The position numbers and the translations under genes are program-made. A stretch of DNA of 64,000 nt from assembly GCF_023078275.1 (NCBI RefSeq), contig NC_062975.1, forward strand, positions 25,051,085 to 25,115,084, given 5' to 3'. Source of the DNA: Leguminivora glycinivorella (lineage: Eukaryota > Arthropoda > Insecta > Lepidoptera > Tortricidae). This document shows positions 52,168 to 63,961 of the stretch, in pieces; position 1 is the stretch's first letter, and each line of letters starts with the position of its first letter. The notes under the pieces are model-generated. The model worked only from the letters and a program-made list of their open reading frames with translations, was not told the DNA's origin and did not search any database.

Positions 52168-52329
52168 GTCGCAACGTCGACGTGGCGTCTTTTTCCACAC
52201 AGCTGGCCCGACGCTATGCTCGCGAGACGCTAGATGTGAGGGGACCAACCTGTCATACGTGGTTCACGGTTCATGGTTCCATGAAATTGCAATGAAAAAA
52301 TCATTATAGTTTCTATATCTGTAGACATC

Positions 52330-52638
52330 ATCATACTCCTTGCGTTATCCCGTCATCTGCCACGGCTCATGGGAGCCTGGGGTCCGCATTGACAACTAAT
52401 CCCAAGATTTGGCGTAGGCACTAGTTTTACGAAAGCGACTGCCATCTGACCTTCCAACCCGAAGGGTAACTAGGCCTTATTGGAATTAGTCCGGTTTCCT
52501 CACGATGTTTTCCTTCACCGAAAAGCGCCTGGCAAATATCAAATGACACTTCACACATAAGTTGAGAAAAACTCAGTTCGAACCCGCGTCCTCCGGATCG
52601 AAATTCGCACGCTCTTACCGCTAGGCCACCAGCGCTTA
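52330..52638 (-). mobile_element. tRNA-headed SINE
   Basis: The minus-strand head is GCGCTGGTGGCCTAGCGGTA then AGAGCGTGCGAATTTCGATC and a GGGTTCGAAC B box. The body carries GAAAACATCGTGAGGAAACC, CTACGCCAAATCTTGGGATT and CCCCAGGCTCCCATGAGCC. It is related to 60850-61170 and 6290-6515. Confidence 0.75.
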
Positions 52639-52880
52639 TCATACATCTGTAGACATTACAGGTACAATTAAAATTACGCTCTCTATTTCCATCCCACCTT
52701 CTGCGGCCATCAAAGCCAGTTAAATGAATATAAAACATCTTCATATGCGCCGTCCTGGCGAGCGTTTCCTTTTTAACCCGCGGAGAGCAGTAGAATACCT
52801 GCTAGATTAAATGGGAGACCAGAATGGCAACTATTCAGCATACTACCAAGGTATACAGATAAACCAGAGATAAGACCTGT

Positions 52881-52997
52881 GGCCCGTTTCTCGAAAGGTA
52901 CAAGCCTTGTATTACAAGTGCGCGAACTGTCAAATCGTATGGGTTGTCATGGAAACACACTTGTAATACAAGGCTTGTACCTTTCGAGAAACGGGCC
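52881..52997. mobile_element. 117-bp hairpin element
   Basis: GGCCCGTTTCTCGAAAGGTA then CAAGCCTTGTATTACAAGTG, mirrored exactly on the right. The loop is about 37 bp. Arms of 40 bp with no visible mismatch. Confidence 0.85.
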
Positions 52998-52999
52998 CC

Positions 53000-53156
53000 T
53001 GGTGCCGTAGCCGAATAGCCTTTCTACGACACGAAACGAAAACGAAACGCCGCGAAAGGTAGTCTAGCTCTGTCGCGCCAATACGCACGAGCGATAGAGA
53101 TAGATATCTACGAGCGTTTCGTTGCGTGAGCGTTTTTGCCATTCGGCTGCGTACCC
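53000..53156. mobile_element. Family J element, copy 4
   Basis: Starts TGGTGCCGTAGCCGAATAGC and ends GGCTGCGTACCCTG. Reverse orientation of 6873-7031. It directly abuts the preceding hairpin element. Confidence 0.72.
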
Positions 53157-53231
53157 TGAGTTGCTTACGTGGTGGCTTGCGTGGACGACGGTCGCCGCGC
53201 CGTCGCGTCGCATCACATCGATAGGTATGTT

Positions 53232-54189
53232 AATAGTTATTTGTTATGTAAGGCTGCAAAGTTGTATTTTAACGCCGAGTGTGGAATTGAAAAACGAGCA
53301 AGTGAAAGGATTCTATAGTTGAACCATGGGCGAAGCGAGTGGTTCGAGAATAGAATCCTGAACTTGGCGAGTTTTTCAACACACCAGAAGTAAAATACAT
53401 TAGCAGCCGTATGTAACACAAAAATTTTCCCCTCATAGCGAGGAAAGTACAACGCACAAAACACGTTTATCACTGCTTTCCATAGTTCCACAGGTGTTAA
53501 ATCATCTTTATCAGTAGATTCATCCACTTTTACAAAAAACCGGCCAAGAGCGTGTCGGGCCACGCTCAGTGTAGGGTTCCGTAGTTTTCCGTATTTTTCT
53601 CAAAAACTACTGAACCTATCAAGTTCAAAACAATTTTCCTAGAAAGTCTTTATAAAGTTCTACTTTTGTGATTTTTTTTATATTTTTTAAACATATGGTT
53701 CAAAAGTTAGAGGGGGGGGGGACGCACTTTTTTTTCCTTTAGGAGCGATTATTTCCGAAAATATTAATATTATCAAAAAACAATCTTAGTAAACCCTTAT
53801 TCATTTTTAAATACCTATCCAACAATATATCACACGTTGGGGTTGGAATGAAAAAAAAATCAGCCCCCACTTTACATGTAGGGGGGTACCCTAATAAAAC
53901 ATTTTTTTCCATTTTTTATTTTTGCACTTTGTTGGCGTGATTGATATACATATTGGTACCAAATTTCAGCTTTCTAGTGCTAACGATTACTGAGATTATC
54001 CGCGGACGGACGGACGGACGGACGGACAGACAGACATGGCGAAACTATAAGGGTTCCTAGTTGACTACGGAACCCTAAAAAAGCAGAAATATTCAAGGAA
54101 AATTACTTTATCCACTAGTGGATAAAATGCGTTTTTACCCTCTGGCATAAGAGTATAAAACATGCGTTTCCGATCTAGTCAGGGGAAAA
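53232..54189 (+). mobile_element. Family A element split by family C
   Basis: Left part 53232-53535 starts AATAGTTATTTGTTATGTAA and includes the hairpin. The right part resumes near 54081 (AGCAGAAATATTCAAGG) and ends GATCTAGTCAGGGGAAAA. It is the most diverged A copy. Confidence 0.82.
53536..54080 (+). mobile_element. Family C element, complete, nested in family A
   Basis: AAAACCGGCCAAGAGCGTGT to GACTACGGAACCCTAAAAA, with GGACGGACGG at about 54003-54026. Confidence 0.88.
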
Positions 54190-54459
54190 ATCATGTTCTA
54201 TCTGTATGGAAATATCTTAGGGGTAAGACACTTCCATAGAGATCGAACACTGATCGAAGGTTTGGTTCCGTCGCGCCGCGTCGCGTCGCATCGTGTCCAT
54301 CGTGTCCACGCAAACCACGTACTCCCGTTCCATAATATAATATACTATCGATACGTCTAATAATTCTATAACAGATTATTAATAAGTTACTAACGTAACA
54401 AATCCTTCACTTGCCCGCAAAACGACAAATATCTACGCTTTATTTAACTAATACTTTAG

Positions 54460-54840
54460 ATTCAGATTCAGATTCAATAGTTTATTCATGGTAACCACAA
54501 TTATTTACATAAGTAGTTTCATAATTACAAAAAAAATAAGCCAAGAAAAAAAAAGTATGTCTGGTTTACCACGAAATGGTCCTGCCTCAGCATAAATGCT
54601 GAGCCAGGGGCCAGCGCTGATCTTCCGGCGAGACCGGTTTGTGGGCCACGAACGCAGCTGTACGGCCTGCCCTTCAGAGATATCTGAACGCGAACTTTAA
54701 TAACGTTACTGCGCAAAACTCGGAAGATTAGTAGGTACCTACTAATCTTTCGAGTACCTACTACGACGTCAACGCGCGTGGCGCCCCTCGGCACTTGTTA
54801 CCTCGAGGCAACTGCTAGCGATAACTAACCTAACCTACCG
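54460..54840 (-). mobile_element. LINE-type 3' region
   Basis: TTCAATAGTTTATTCATGG at the left looks like a reversed tail. The minus-strand ORF 54525-54794 lacks any domain known to me. Tentative. Confidence 0.35.
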
Positions 54841-55441
54841 CGCGATCGCGAGCGGGTGACGTAGGGCTGGCTCAATGTATGATAGCAAAGACATGTATAA
54901 CTCCGTATAGACAGATAAAGTCTAAGAAAAAAACATACCTCAGTACCATAGAGAAAAAGGCTGTACCTAGATGGCATTACACCTTTGGGGTACGCTCAGC
55001 TAGATGGCGCTAATATTAATATTTGACATTTTAACACATATCAAGCTAAGAATATGGGCCAAATTGTCAAAACTGAGGTTCAAAAGTTTTATGCCTGTGT
55101 CAAGAGATGGCAGTCTATGCACTGTGATTACACATTTTACTTCGACGGTAACTCTCTATAATACTCAATCTTCTTTGATGATAGACATAATGTATAGTAC
55201 CATTCAGAGATGTTGTGTGAAGAAATATTGCAAGTAGACCGTTACGCCTCAACAATGACACGGACTGTAAAGTCCCAGTCTGTGCCAACTGGTCTACCCC
55301 CGAGTATAATTGCGCGTCTATTCCTGGCGAGACGCAACAATTGCAGTGGGTGTGCGCGCGCGCAGATATAGCTGTCCTGCAGACTATGATTATGTCTTCA
55401 TCTTTTGTTGACAAATTCTGGACTTCATTATAAAGAGTTAG

Positions 55442-55577
55442 TAGTCCATTTTCACATTATTCGATCCGATATCGGAAGTCGGAAGGATTTCAATGGAAAA
55501 AATCCAAGATGGCGCCTGTAATGTATGGGATATCGGTCCGACATCCGATATCGGATCGCATAATGTGAAAACGCACT
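55442..55577. mobile_element. Family H hairpin element, copy 3
   Basis: AGTCCATTTTCACATTATTC at the left and GCATAATGTGAAAACGCACT at the right. TGTATGGGATATCGGTCCGA in the centre. Confidence 0.85.
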
Positions 55578-55844
55578 TAAGGACAAAAAACTAGGAATAG
55601 TCAGTTAGGTGTCTCGTTGTTAAAAGATACGAATAGAATATATTAGCATAATTATGGTTAGCATTTATAATTTTGTATTATTTTTATGTTCTACCATATG
55701 GATGGAATACAGTGTACCAACATTTTAGGAGACAGTATTGTTGGAGGATTCCACGAGAAAGTCGCTTACGACATGCTTTTGCCTTGTATGGCATATCAAA
55801 TCCGTAAAGCTCGAGAAAATTCTGCCAATTGTGTACGAGCCGGG

Positions 55845-55912
55845 GTTCAAACCCACGACCTCCGGAGCGAAAGTCGCACGCTCTTACCGCTAGGCCACCA
55901 GCGCGTTCTTCG
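55845..55912 (-). mobile_element. SINE head fragment
   Basis: Minus strand: CGCTGGTGGCCTAGCGGTAA (A box) and GGTCGTGGGTTTGAACCCCG (B box), the same head as in 52330-52638. Confidence 0.6.
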
Positions 55913-56156
55913 TCATCCTCATTGAAAAGATTCTGACGTCAGTGATCTATTTTCTCGGCCTATTCGAAACTCGTAGACGGTTTCCCGTCCGTCATATCTT
56001 TTATTGTCAACATCAGAAGATTTCTTTTCTTTATAGTTTGGCACAATAACGTTGCGAAAACTGTTGTTAGATACAGGGTGGTTACAGTACCATTAGTACC
56101 TAAACTGATTTTTTTTAGGGTGAGTTTATCATTATACTTGTTAATTTTATTATATT

Positions 56157-56340
56157 ACTAGCTTTTGCCCGCGGCCTCGCTCGCGTCAGAAAGAGACAAA
56201 AAGTAGCCTATGTCACTCTCCATCCCTTCAACTATCTCCACTTAAAAAATCACGTCAATTCGTCGCTCCGTTTTGCCGTGAAAGACGGACAAACAAACAG
56301 ACACACACTTTCCCATTTATAATATTATTGTAGTATGGAT
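56157..56340 (+). mobile_element. Family E copy
   Basis: ACTAGCTTTTGCCCGCGGCC to CCCATTTATAATATTATTGT. Matches 17858-18040 almost throughout. Confidence 0.75.
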
Positions 56341-56565
56341 CAATCAACCTTGAAATTGCGAAACCTTCATAGAATTTTCCGAAAACCATGAATGTAACAT
56401 ATTGGTATGAAACATATTTGTGATTTGATTTTCAATGAGATTATTTTTTTTTTTACGCAAAAATTGCCAAATAACAAATATCCACTCCACTCCATAAAAA
56501 TGAAATAAATTGACAAATATTCACTATCTTTATATAAACACTTGTGAAGGGAAAACCAAGGCACG

Positions 56566-56847
56566 GTGCGGGACGTGGGTGACGTCATTTCCAAACTCAA
56601 ATGGAATTGGGCGGGGCATGTTGACAGGCAGAGTGATGGCAGGTGGACCAAAATGTTGACCGAATGGTGGCCGCTATCGGATGTAAGAAGCGCCTGGCAT
56701 CCGATGGCTCGTTGGGTGGACGACATTCGAAAAACTGCGGGGCACTTCTGGATGAGATTAGCCCAGGACCGGGATAAGTGGCGTACACGAAGGGAGGCCT
56801 ATGCTCAGCAGCGGGCGATTAATGGCTGAAATGATGATGATGATGTG
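56566..56847 (+). pseudogene. LINE ORF2 C-terminus with (GATGAT)n tail
   Basis: An open frame reads WNWAGHVDRQSDGRWTKML, RWVDDIRKTAGHFWMRLAQD and RDKWRTRREAYAQQRAING, then a stop. This is the maturase-like end of LINE reverse transcriptases (WAGHVAR.....W......W.P). It is followed by ATGATGATGATG. The 5' part is missing and an upstream ATG is fortuitous. Confidence 0.8.
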
Positions 56848-57389
56848 TAGGGGAAAAAAGTGGGAGACCGTATGAATTTCTTACAACGTCGTCAGAAAGT
56901 GCAAGATTAGCGTTTTTTTTAGGGTTCCGTACCAAAAGATTGAAATTCTTCTGTAGTTTAAAAATAAATGATACATGTGTCCAAATGCATGTCGACCATG
57001 TCCAGATTAGGGTACCGTAGTTACACATTTGTCTCAGTAGAAATACATACAGTGTTGAACGGGGAGTACCTATTAGTAGTAAGCGTCAGCTTATTGTCAG
57101 CTTATTGTAATAAGTACAAGAAAGTGATTTCAAGCCTCGTTTGCAAAAAAAAAAAATCTAACAAAAAAAGAAACTATAAAGCTACCTACGTACTTACATA
57201 ATTTTTGTAAGAAGTACATTGTTGATAGAGGTTAAATTGACTATTGATGGTAAATCATTCCCGAAAGAGATATGTAAGTGTCGTTACTTAATATTGTTTA
57301 ATAACTGATCACACATTGTTGATTGTTATCGAATGTTTATTTTGTACAAATAAATATGTACAAAATAAACATTGTTTGTGTTTCCCGTG

Positions 57390-57632
57390 TGGTGACGGGA
57401 TAAGAATTTAACCACCCCCTTTCTTCCCGTGGGTGTCGTAGAAGTCGACTGTGGGATATGATATGGGTTAAATTGTGGCGTAGGCGAGAGGCTGGCAACC
57501 TGTCACTGCAATGTCACAATTTTGATTTCTTTCAACCCCTTTTTGCCAAGAGTGGCACTGAAACTTAGTTCATGTGCTCTGCCTACCCCTTTATGGGATA
57601 CAGGCGTGATTATATGTATGTATGTATATGTA
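57390..57632 (+). mobile_element. Retroposon 3' end ending in (TATG)n, copy 1
   Basis: GTGTGGTGACGGGATAAGAA, GAGAGGCTGGCAACCTGTCA, CTACCCCTTTATGGGATACA and GGCGTGATTATATGTATGTA. Confidence 0.7.
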
Positions 57633-58609
57633 TGAACAAATTTTTTATCAGTTTGTCAATATTCAACCTTGCTAATCAAGTCTTTTTGAGAGAAATATTG
57701 TCTTTGTATAAAACCTTACTATAAAATCCTGTCTCTTAGTATAAAACCCGGAGTTCTTAAAAATAAAAAAAATTAGATTCTCACTAATTTGAACATGCAC
57801 TGTCATCAGAATGATATTTGAATTATGTTATTTTTATATAGAAATTGTGTACATTTACTTAAAGAGACTGGAAAAGTACGAGCGAATTGTCCTGTATATA
57901 TAGACATCAGTTAACCCTTAATTAAATAGGCAGGGGGCAAATATTTAGCAGCAGTCTAAATTATTTATCAAATTCGTTGAGTTCAATTTTGAATAATTTT
58001 TGACATTCTTCTGCCCTAGTTTTATCTTTCCTTATAAGTGCGAAAAAGTGAGATAACTGAGCGAGGGAGCGTAAGCGACAAACATCTTGTCTACGCAGCC
58101 TGCTTTCCTATTTTCCGTAAACACGTTATGTGTCGCCATCTCTCGGCAATCTCTGAAGTCACGAGTGACGATAAACTCGGGAAGATTATCGTCGGCTGAA
58201 GCTGAACACAAATATGTTTTCAGTACTCGCCTGAAACTGTTTCGTTTTAGTTTTGCGTTTCGACGCCAGGTGGCAGTGGTTTCATGGCAATTGTAAGCAA
58301 TCTTATGTTTTTTAAAGTGTCCTATTTTCGGAACTTCTGAATTATTTGTGATTTAAATTATATTACAAGCGGATTTTTTCTGTCTAGGAGGGATCAATGT
58401 GACATTTTCTTCCTTGCCAGGAGGGAAAAAATGTGAACTTTTCTGTTTAAGAAAACATATTTCATGGTAATTTTTTTAGACTAAGTAATGTTTTGGAACA
58501 TAACATTTTTCTCATAGATAGTTGATGTGAAAAGCAGTAGGGCCAGTAGGTGCAGTCAACCAATTGATGGAACCCTAGGCCACTGTAGAATTTTAAAGCA
58601 TGTAATTTG

Positions 58610-58862
58610 ACTACTGAGCCTGTGTGGTGACGGGTTAAGAATTTCACCACCCCATTTCTTCCCGTGGGTGTCGTAGAAGGCGACTATGGGATACGGGTTA
58701 AATTGTGGCGTAGGCGAGAGGCTGGCAACCTGTCACTGCAATGTCACAGTTTCGTTTTCTTTCAACCCCTTATTTGCCAAGAGTGGCACTGCAGGTTTAG
58801 TAGTTTCATGTGTTCTGCCTACCCCTTTATGGGATACAGGCGTGATTGTATGTATGTATGTA
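58610..58862 (+). mobile_element. Retroposon 3' end ending in (TATG)n, copy 2
   Basis: Same unit as 57390-57632, in direct orientation 1.2 kb downstream. Its TATG tail runs directly into a family A fragment. Confidence 0.72.
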
Positions 58863-58972
58863 ATTTGACTATATTCAAGGTCAAATTACTTTACCCACTA
58901 GTGGATAAAATGCGTTTTTACCCGCTGGCATTAAAGGATAAAACACGTGCTTACGAGCTAGTGAGGGGAAAA
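58861..58972 (+). mobile_element. Family A right-end fragment
   Basis: TTTGACTATATTCAAGGTCA to CGAGCTAGTGAGGGGAAAA. The left three quarters are missing. Confidence 0.8.
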
Positions 58973-59069
58973 ATAAAAGACTGTTCAAAATTTGCATAGT
59001 GACTTTTGAGATCATAATGAACAACTTTTATTATAGGACCAATGCTGAAATCAGGAAATAGTACATTTC

Positions 59070-59285
59070 GATACAAGTGCCTAAAAAGATAGTTCGAAAG
59101 GAGTGGCGATAAATTAAAATACGACCGAAAGGGAGTCTAAATCGACTCGAGTTACAAATTTCCTTTCGCACGTGTATCGCGTGTGTTTTTCAGTGGTATG
59201 GCCCTCCAAAGTTTCGACCTGACATATAATGAACCACTTCTCGCACTAGTGCGTAAAAATACATAATCTGTACTGAAAAGTGGCT
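59070..59285. repeat. Dispersed repeat, copy 2
   Basis: Partner of 47495-47800: CGATACAAGTGCCTAAAAAG, AGTGGCGATAAATTAAAATA and ACTTCTCGCACTAGTGCGTA. Confidence 0.5.
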
Positions 59286-59426
59286 GTTCCATAGAAATGA
59301 GCTGCATCAAGACATTCGAAACAAAATGTATGAAACAACTTAATTTTTTGCGATTTTTGGATTGGTCCCATAATAAATCGTGTTCATTATGACCTCAAAA
59401 GTCACGGTACAAAGTTTGGTCGATCC

Positions 59427-59977
59427 TTTTTGGGGTTCCGTAGTCAACTAGGAACCCTTATAGTTTCACCATGTCTGTCTGTCCGTCCGTCCGTCCGTCC
59501 GTCCGTCCGTCCGCGGATAATCTCAGTAACCGTTAGCACTAGAAAGCTGAAATTTGGTACCAATATGTATATCAATTACGCCAACAAAGTGCAAAAATAA
59601 AAATTCGAAAAAAATGTTTTATTAGGGTACCCCCCCTACATGCAAAGTGGGGGCTGATATTTTTTCCATTCCAACCCCTACGTGTGATATATTGTTAGAT
59701 AGGTATTTAAAATGAATAGGGATTTACTAAGACCGTTTTTTGATAATATTAATATTTTCCGAAAAAATCGCTCCTAAAGGAAAAAAAAGTGCGCCCCCCC
59801 CCCCCTCTAACTTTTGAACCATATGTTTAAAAAATATGAAAAAAATCACAAAAGTAGAACTTTGACTTTCTAGGAAAATTGTTTTGAACTTAATAGGTTC
59901 AGTAGTTTTTGAGAAAAATACGGAAAACTACGGAACCCTACACTGAGCGTAGCCCGACACGCTCTTGGCCGGTTTTT
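59427..59977 (-). mobile_element. Family C element, complete
   Basis: Reversed copy: GGGTTCCGTAGTCAACTAGG, a (GTCC)n tract near 59480-59512, CCCCCCTACATGCAAAGTGG, and a GACACGCTCTTGGCCGG end. Confidence 0.88.
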
Positions 59978-60339
59978 TATTTCTTCCTGTATAGTGACCT
60001 ATATCAAACCTATGATAGGATACGCATTAGGCAGGTAAGTGCGGGCATGCCGGTCGTGGGTTCAATTGGCCAGTAATTAGGTCGCCGCTAATTGTAAGAC
60101 TTCCTTCCACTTGTCCGCCTACCCTCTGATCTGATATTCAGTTTACTATCAGGGGCGGCTCACTCCGCGATCCTATCGCCGCGCTACAAGTATATCCTGG
60201 CGGCCGCGAGTTCGCGGCCTACTCAGGGGTGGCGCGCATTCTCGCGGAATGCACGTTCGCACTTTCTATTGTTACTTTACGACGCGAGGTTTTTTTAAGC
60301 GATGTCTGCGGGTGGAATGGCTAATAATACTTAGTTAAG

Positions 60340-60660
60340 TAAGTAAGTAAGTAAACACTTTATTGTACAGAAAAATAATACAGCACATAATATTTAAAAT
60401 AAAAAGTTTCAGTACAAAGGCGAACTTATCCTTGTTAAATAGACATATTGAATAAAATAAATACCAAAAGACATTCTTATACAGATCTACTACTGATTAA
60501 GTCCCACGGAAAAGTTCAATAAGGCTTGTGATGTTGGAACCTTGAACAAAAATATATAAATACAGCGTATATACATAGAAAGTACTCAAGACTTGAATAT
60601 AATAGTATAACATTTAATGTGAGTATTAATTCGTTTGGATCCATTGGTAACCCTATCACC
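60340..60660 (-). mobile_element. LINE-type 3' region
   Basis: AAGTAAGTAAGTAAACACTT and TATTGTACAGAAAAATAATA look like a reversed retroposon tail. No coding part identified. Confidence 0.35.
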
Positions 60661-60849
60661 GGACGCCGCGCACGTGCGGCTCGTTTCTTTGTAAGAATGT
60701 TGTAGGTATTTAAAAAGGCGGCATTTCGGAAACATCAAAGCAGTGGGCCTTCTGTACTTGTACTATTATATATTCTGTGTTACTATTATAACAGGAAACT
60801 TCTGGAAAATCAGGATGCGCCATAGAAAATATCTACACGGTCATCACCC

Positions 60850-61170
60850 TCCTTGCGTTATCCCGGCATTTGCCACGGCTCATGGGAGCCTGGGGTCCGC
60901 TTTAACAACTAATCCCAAGATTTGGCGTAGGCACCAGTTTTTACGAAAGCAACTGCCATCTGACTTTCCAACCCGAAGGGACCTTAGACCTTATTGGAAT
61001 TAGTCCGGTTTCCTTTCCTCACAATGTTTTCCTTCACCGAAAAGCGACTGGCAAATATCAAATGACATTTCGCACATAAATTCCGAAAAACTCATTGGTG
61101 CGAGCCGGGGTTCGAACCCTCGACCTCCGGAACGAAAGTCGCACGTACTTACCGCTAGGCTACCAGCTAC
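60850..61170 (-). mobile_element. tRNA-headed SINE, copy 2
   Basis: The minus-strand head is AGCTGGTAGCCTAGCGGTAA and GGTCGAGGGTTCGAACCCCG. The body matches 52330-52638 through CCTTGCGTTATCCCGGCATT at its far end. Confidence 0.78.
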
Positions 61171-61185
61171 ACGGTGAAACCACAA

Positions 61186-61238
61186 AAATTTTTTTGGAAA
61201 AACCTCCGACATAGCGGACCGATTTTCATGAAACATGG
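61186..61238 (+). repeat. Family D end fragment
   Basis: GACATAGCGGACCGATTTTC and ATGAAACATGGCT only. Confidence 0.65.
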
Positions 61239-61440
61239 CTGGGCGTTTTCCAAATTAATTCCCGAATATCGAATTTCACCAGATCTGGACGTGTTTGGGC
61301 TCATTCTTCTCAGAATCACGAGCTGATTCGAACCACTAAAGTTTAGGATAATATGTTATTACGTTATTAGGTAAATGTTTTAATGACGAACATTGGTTTT
61401 ATTTGTTTGAAAGCGGGAATATAACCCCTGATTACTATTT

Positions 61441-61672
61441 AGCCTCCGCCACACATAAATCGTTTTGATAGCGTAGCGTTAGCGGAGCGCAATGATAGCG
61501 GTGTGCCGAGGGAACGCTGGCGTTCCTCTCGCAATCCGCTCACAATCCGCGCTCGTTAGTTCCCGCCGGCGTCCGCTGGGCGCAACGCCAGCGTTCGTCC
61601 GGCGCACCGCTATCGTTGCGCTCCGCTACCGCACCGCCTACGCTATCAAAACGCGCATGTGTGGCGGAGCTT
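61441..61672. mobile_element. Family I GC-rich foldback element, copy 2
   Basis: AGCCTCCGCCACACATAAAT and the complement of AAAGCTCCGCCACACATGCG. Internal GCGTTAGCGGAGCGCAATGA faces its complement. Better preserved at both ends than copy 1. Confidence 0.85.
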
Positions 61673-61796
61673 TTAGGGTTTGGTTTCTAGGAGGCAAGGT
61701 ATCCTTTATCTTCCTCGGTACTCAAAACTTTCTCTTATTTTTTACCTTCCCATGTTTAAAGTAGGTAATAGACTAGACCTATCGCGTAGGTATATA

Positions 61797-62062
61797 ATGT
61801 TAGAATGGATAGGTACTTTTAGTTTACTTTCTTCAAAAGGACTTTTATAAGTAGGTACTTACCATCTATAAAAAATACGCTACGAAATCTACATTGGGTT
61901 TTACGTGTAGGTCAATTTTGTGTAAGTAATAATGTTAGAATGGATAAGTACTTTTAGTTTATTTCTTCAAAGGGACTTTTATAAGTACTTACAATCTATA
62001 AAAAATACGCTACGAAATCTACATTGGGTTTTGCATGTAGATAAATTTTGTGTATGTAATAT
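61797..62062. repeat. 134-bp tandem duplication
   Basis: AATGTTAGAATGGATA..GTACTTTTAGTTT to AAATTTTGTGTA occurs twice, with a few substitutions and small indels (about 95 percent by eye). Confidence 0.85.
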
Positions 62063-62362
62063 ATTTTCTGTCGATCCTTGCACACATACCTAACTGTTAA
62101 CTGTTAAACGCATTTAATTTAATATGTTGCTGTCGATAACGTATTCCCATTTCTAACAAACTACTTTTTATTTTTATACTTGAACATACGTTTGACCTAC
62201 AACCTAAACGCGAACTCTCTAAATTAATTGTTGAGCGCTCGGCAGAAAGGTCAAAACGGTTAAGTTCCACCTCAAAGGCTGAAAGCCTAGCTTCAGAATA
62301 ACTGGTCCTCTAGCCAAGATTGTGATGCTTACTAACAAACCTTGTTTGCCACCATGTGGTAT

Positions 62363-62793
62363 AATAGTTATTTGTTATACAAGGGGGCAACATTGTATTT
62401 TAACGCAGAGTGTGGAATTGAAAAACGAGCAAGTGAAAGGATTCTATAGTTGAACCACGAGCGAAGCGAGTGGTTAGAGAATAGAATCCTGAACTTGCGA
62501 GTTTTTTAACACACGAGAAGTAAAATACATTTGCACCCGAGTGTAACACAAAACTTTTCCCCTCACTATAGCGAGGAAACTACAACGCAAAAAATGCGTT
62601 TATCACTGCTTCCAGTAGTTCCGCAGGTGGTAAATCATCTTTATTACTAGATTCACCTACTTTTATCAATTTTAAAGCAGTTAATTTGACTTTATTCAAG
62701 GTCAAATTACTTTACCCACTAGTGGATAAAATGCGTTTTTACCCGCTGGTATTAAAGGACAAAACACGTGTTTCCGAGCTAGTGAGGGGAAAA
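62363..62793 (+). mobile_element. Family A element, full-length reference copy
   Basis: AATAGTTATTTGTTATACAA to GAGCTAGTGAGGGGAAAA. Modules in order: terminus; hairpin (AGGATTCTATAGTTGAACCA / GGTTAGAGAATAGAATCCTG, loop CGAGCGAAGCGAG); CCCCTCACTATAGCGAGG; CCACTAGTGGATAAAATGCG; GAGCTAGTGAGGGG. No credible ORF. Flanks give no clear target duplication. Confidence 0.92.
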
Positions 62794-63369
62794 AAAAAGA
62801 TATGGACCTTCTTATGTAAATAATATACAGGGCGGAAATAGTCGAGAGCGATTGTACGGAGAATTGACCCCTCCTGTGTCGTCTTAAAGTACACGAGTTT
62901 TCGTAGCTTAACATTTGACGTGATTACGAAATTTCCTCATTGAGCTATTTGGCTTTGACGGACTCTTATACACAAACACAAAAAAAAACTTACTAAATAT
63001 CGACATCTTATTCAAATATCTCTGACCAATTATTTATTTAGACATCACAATCGAATTACAAGTCATTTTTACAAAAATACAGGGGATACAAAATGATATT
63101 GGGGATGGAGTCGCCAGTAAAGCATAGAAATGCTTGTGTCGGGAGACGTCGATCACCCTGAAGTAGGTACAATAACATTATACATTATTTCTTTAGCATA
63201 GATTTTTAAGCTCATCTTATTAAAATGTTTACAGAGTAGAATTTTTAATGCATGCTATGTTAATCTGTAATTGGTGGCGCAATCACAATTAAGTTGTAAA
63301 ATTTTTGTTTCTTTATGTTAAGTTATTGTTGCCACTGTTGGTGAACCCTTCAACAAACAAAAATTTTGG
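62794..63369. other. Unassigned stretch
   Basis: The start (AGTCGAGAGCG, GAATTGACCCCTCC) resembles an end block seen at 45900-46220. The rest is AT-rich without recognisable content. Confidence 0.35.
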
Positions 63370-63636
63370 AAAAACCCCCGACCGCGACATAGTAGACCGA
63401 TTTTCATGAAACATGGCTAAGAACACTCCCGACTAACTCAGCTTTCAGACAAAAAAATCTAAATCGGTTCATCCGTTCGGGAGCTACGATGCCACAGACA
63501 GATACACAGACAGACAGACAAACAGATAGACAGACAGACAGACAAACACACAGACAGACACGTCAAACTTAAAACACCCGACTTTAAATTGATTGGTTTG
63601 TTCTAATTGTCGTTTTTGCGTCGGGGGTTAAAAATA
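63370..63636 (+). mobile_element. Family D repeat
   Basis: AAAACCCCCGACCGCGACAT, a CAGACAGACAGA tract at about 63500-63560, then TTTTTGCGTCGGGGGTTAAA. Confidence 0.8.
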
Positions 63637-63845
63637 AAAAAAATTGCCCGTAATCCAAGACCACCCGGTATAAGTATGTTTAGTTTAATATAAACAATAA
63701 GTGGGTTAGTAGTGACCCGAACGAATTCGGTTTTATTAAACACATCGGATACGGATACCGATATATTCACAGTAATACCTATGTGGATATACGGTGATTA
63801 GGCGCGACGTACACTGCGCGATAAAAACGCGAAGAAAGTGTTAAT

Positions 63846-63961
63846 TAACCCCCGACGCAAAAACAACGGGGTGTTATAAGTTTGACGTGTCTGTCTGTCT
63901 GTCTGTCTCTCTGTCTGTGGCATCGTAGCTCCCGAACGGATAAACCGATTTATATTTAGTT
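63846..63961 (-). mobile_element. Family D repeat, joined to a family C end
   Basis: TTAACCCCCGACGCAAAAAC, a GTCTGTCTGTCT tract, CATCGTAGCTCCCGAACGGA. It stops inside the element where a reversed family C end (GTTCCGTAGTCAACTAGGAA) begins at about 63962 and runs to the window edge. Confidence 0.72.

Larger units (their letters stand above)
53160..54330. mobile_element. Family K-like element split by nested insertions
   Basis: TTACGTGGTGGCTTGCGTGG, then ACGACGG and GCGCCGTCGCGTCGCATC, at 53160-53225. These face GCGCCGCGTCGCGTCGCATC and TGTCCACGCAAACCACGTA at 54270-54325. The intervening DNA is a family A element that itself holds a family C element. Confidence 0.65.

Noticed and set aside
53122..53563. 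Overlapping ORFs on both strands
   Set aside because: They are translations of family J, K-like, A and C repeat sequence.
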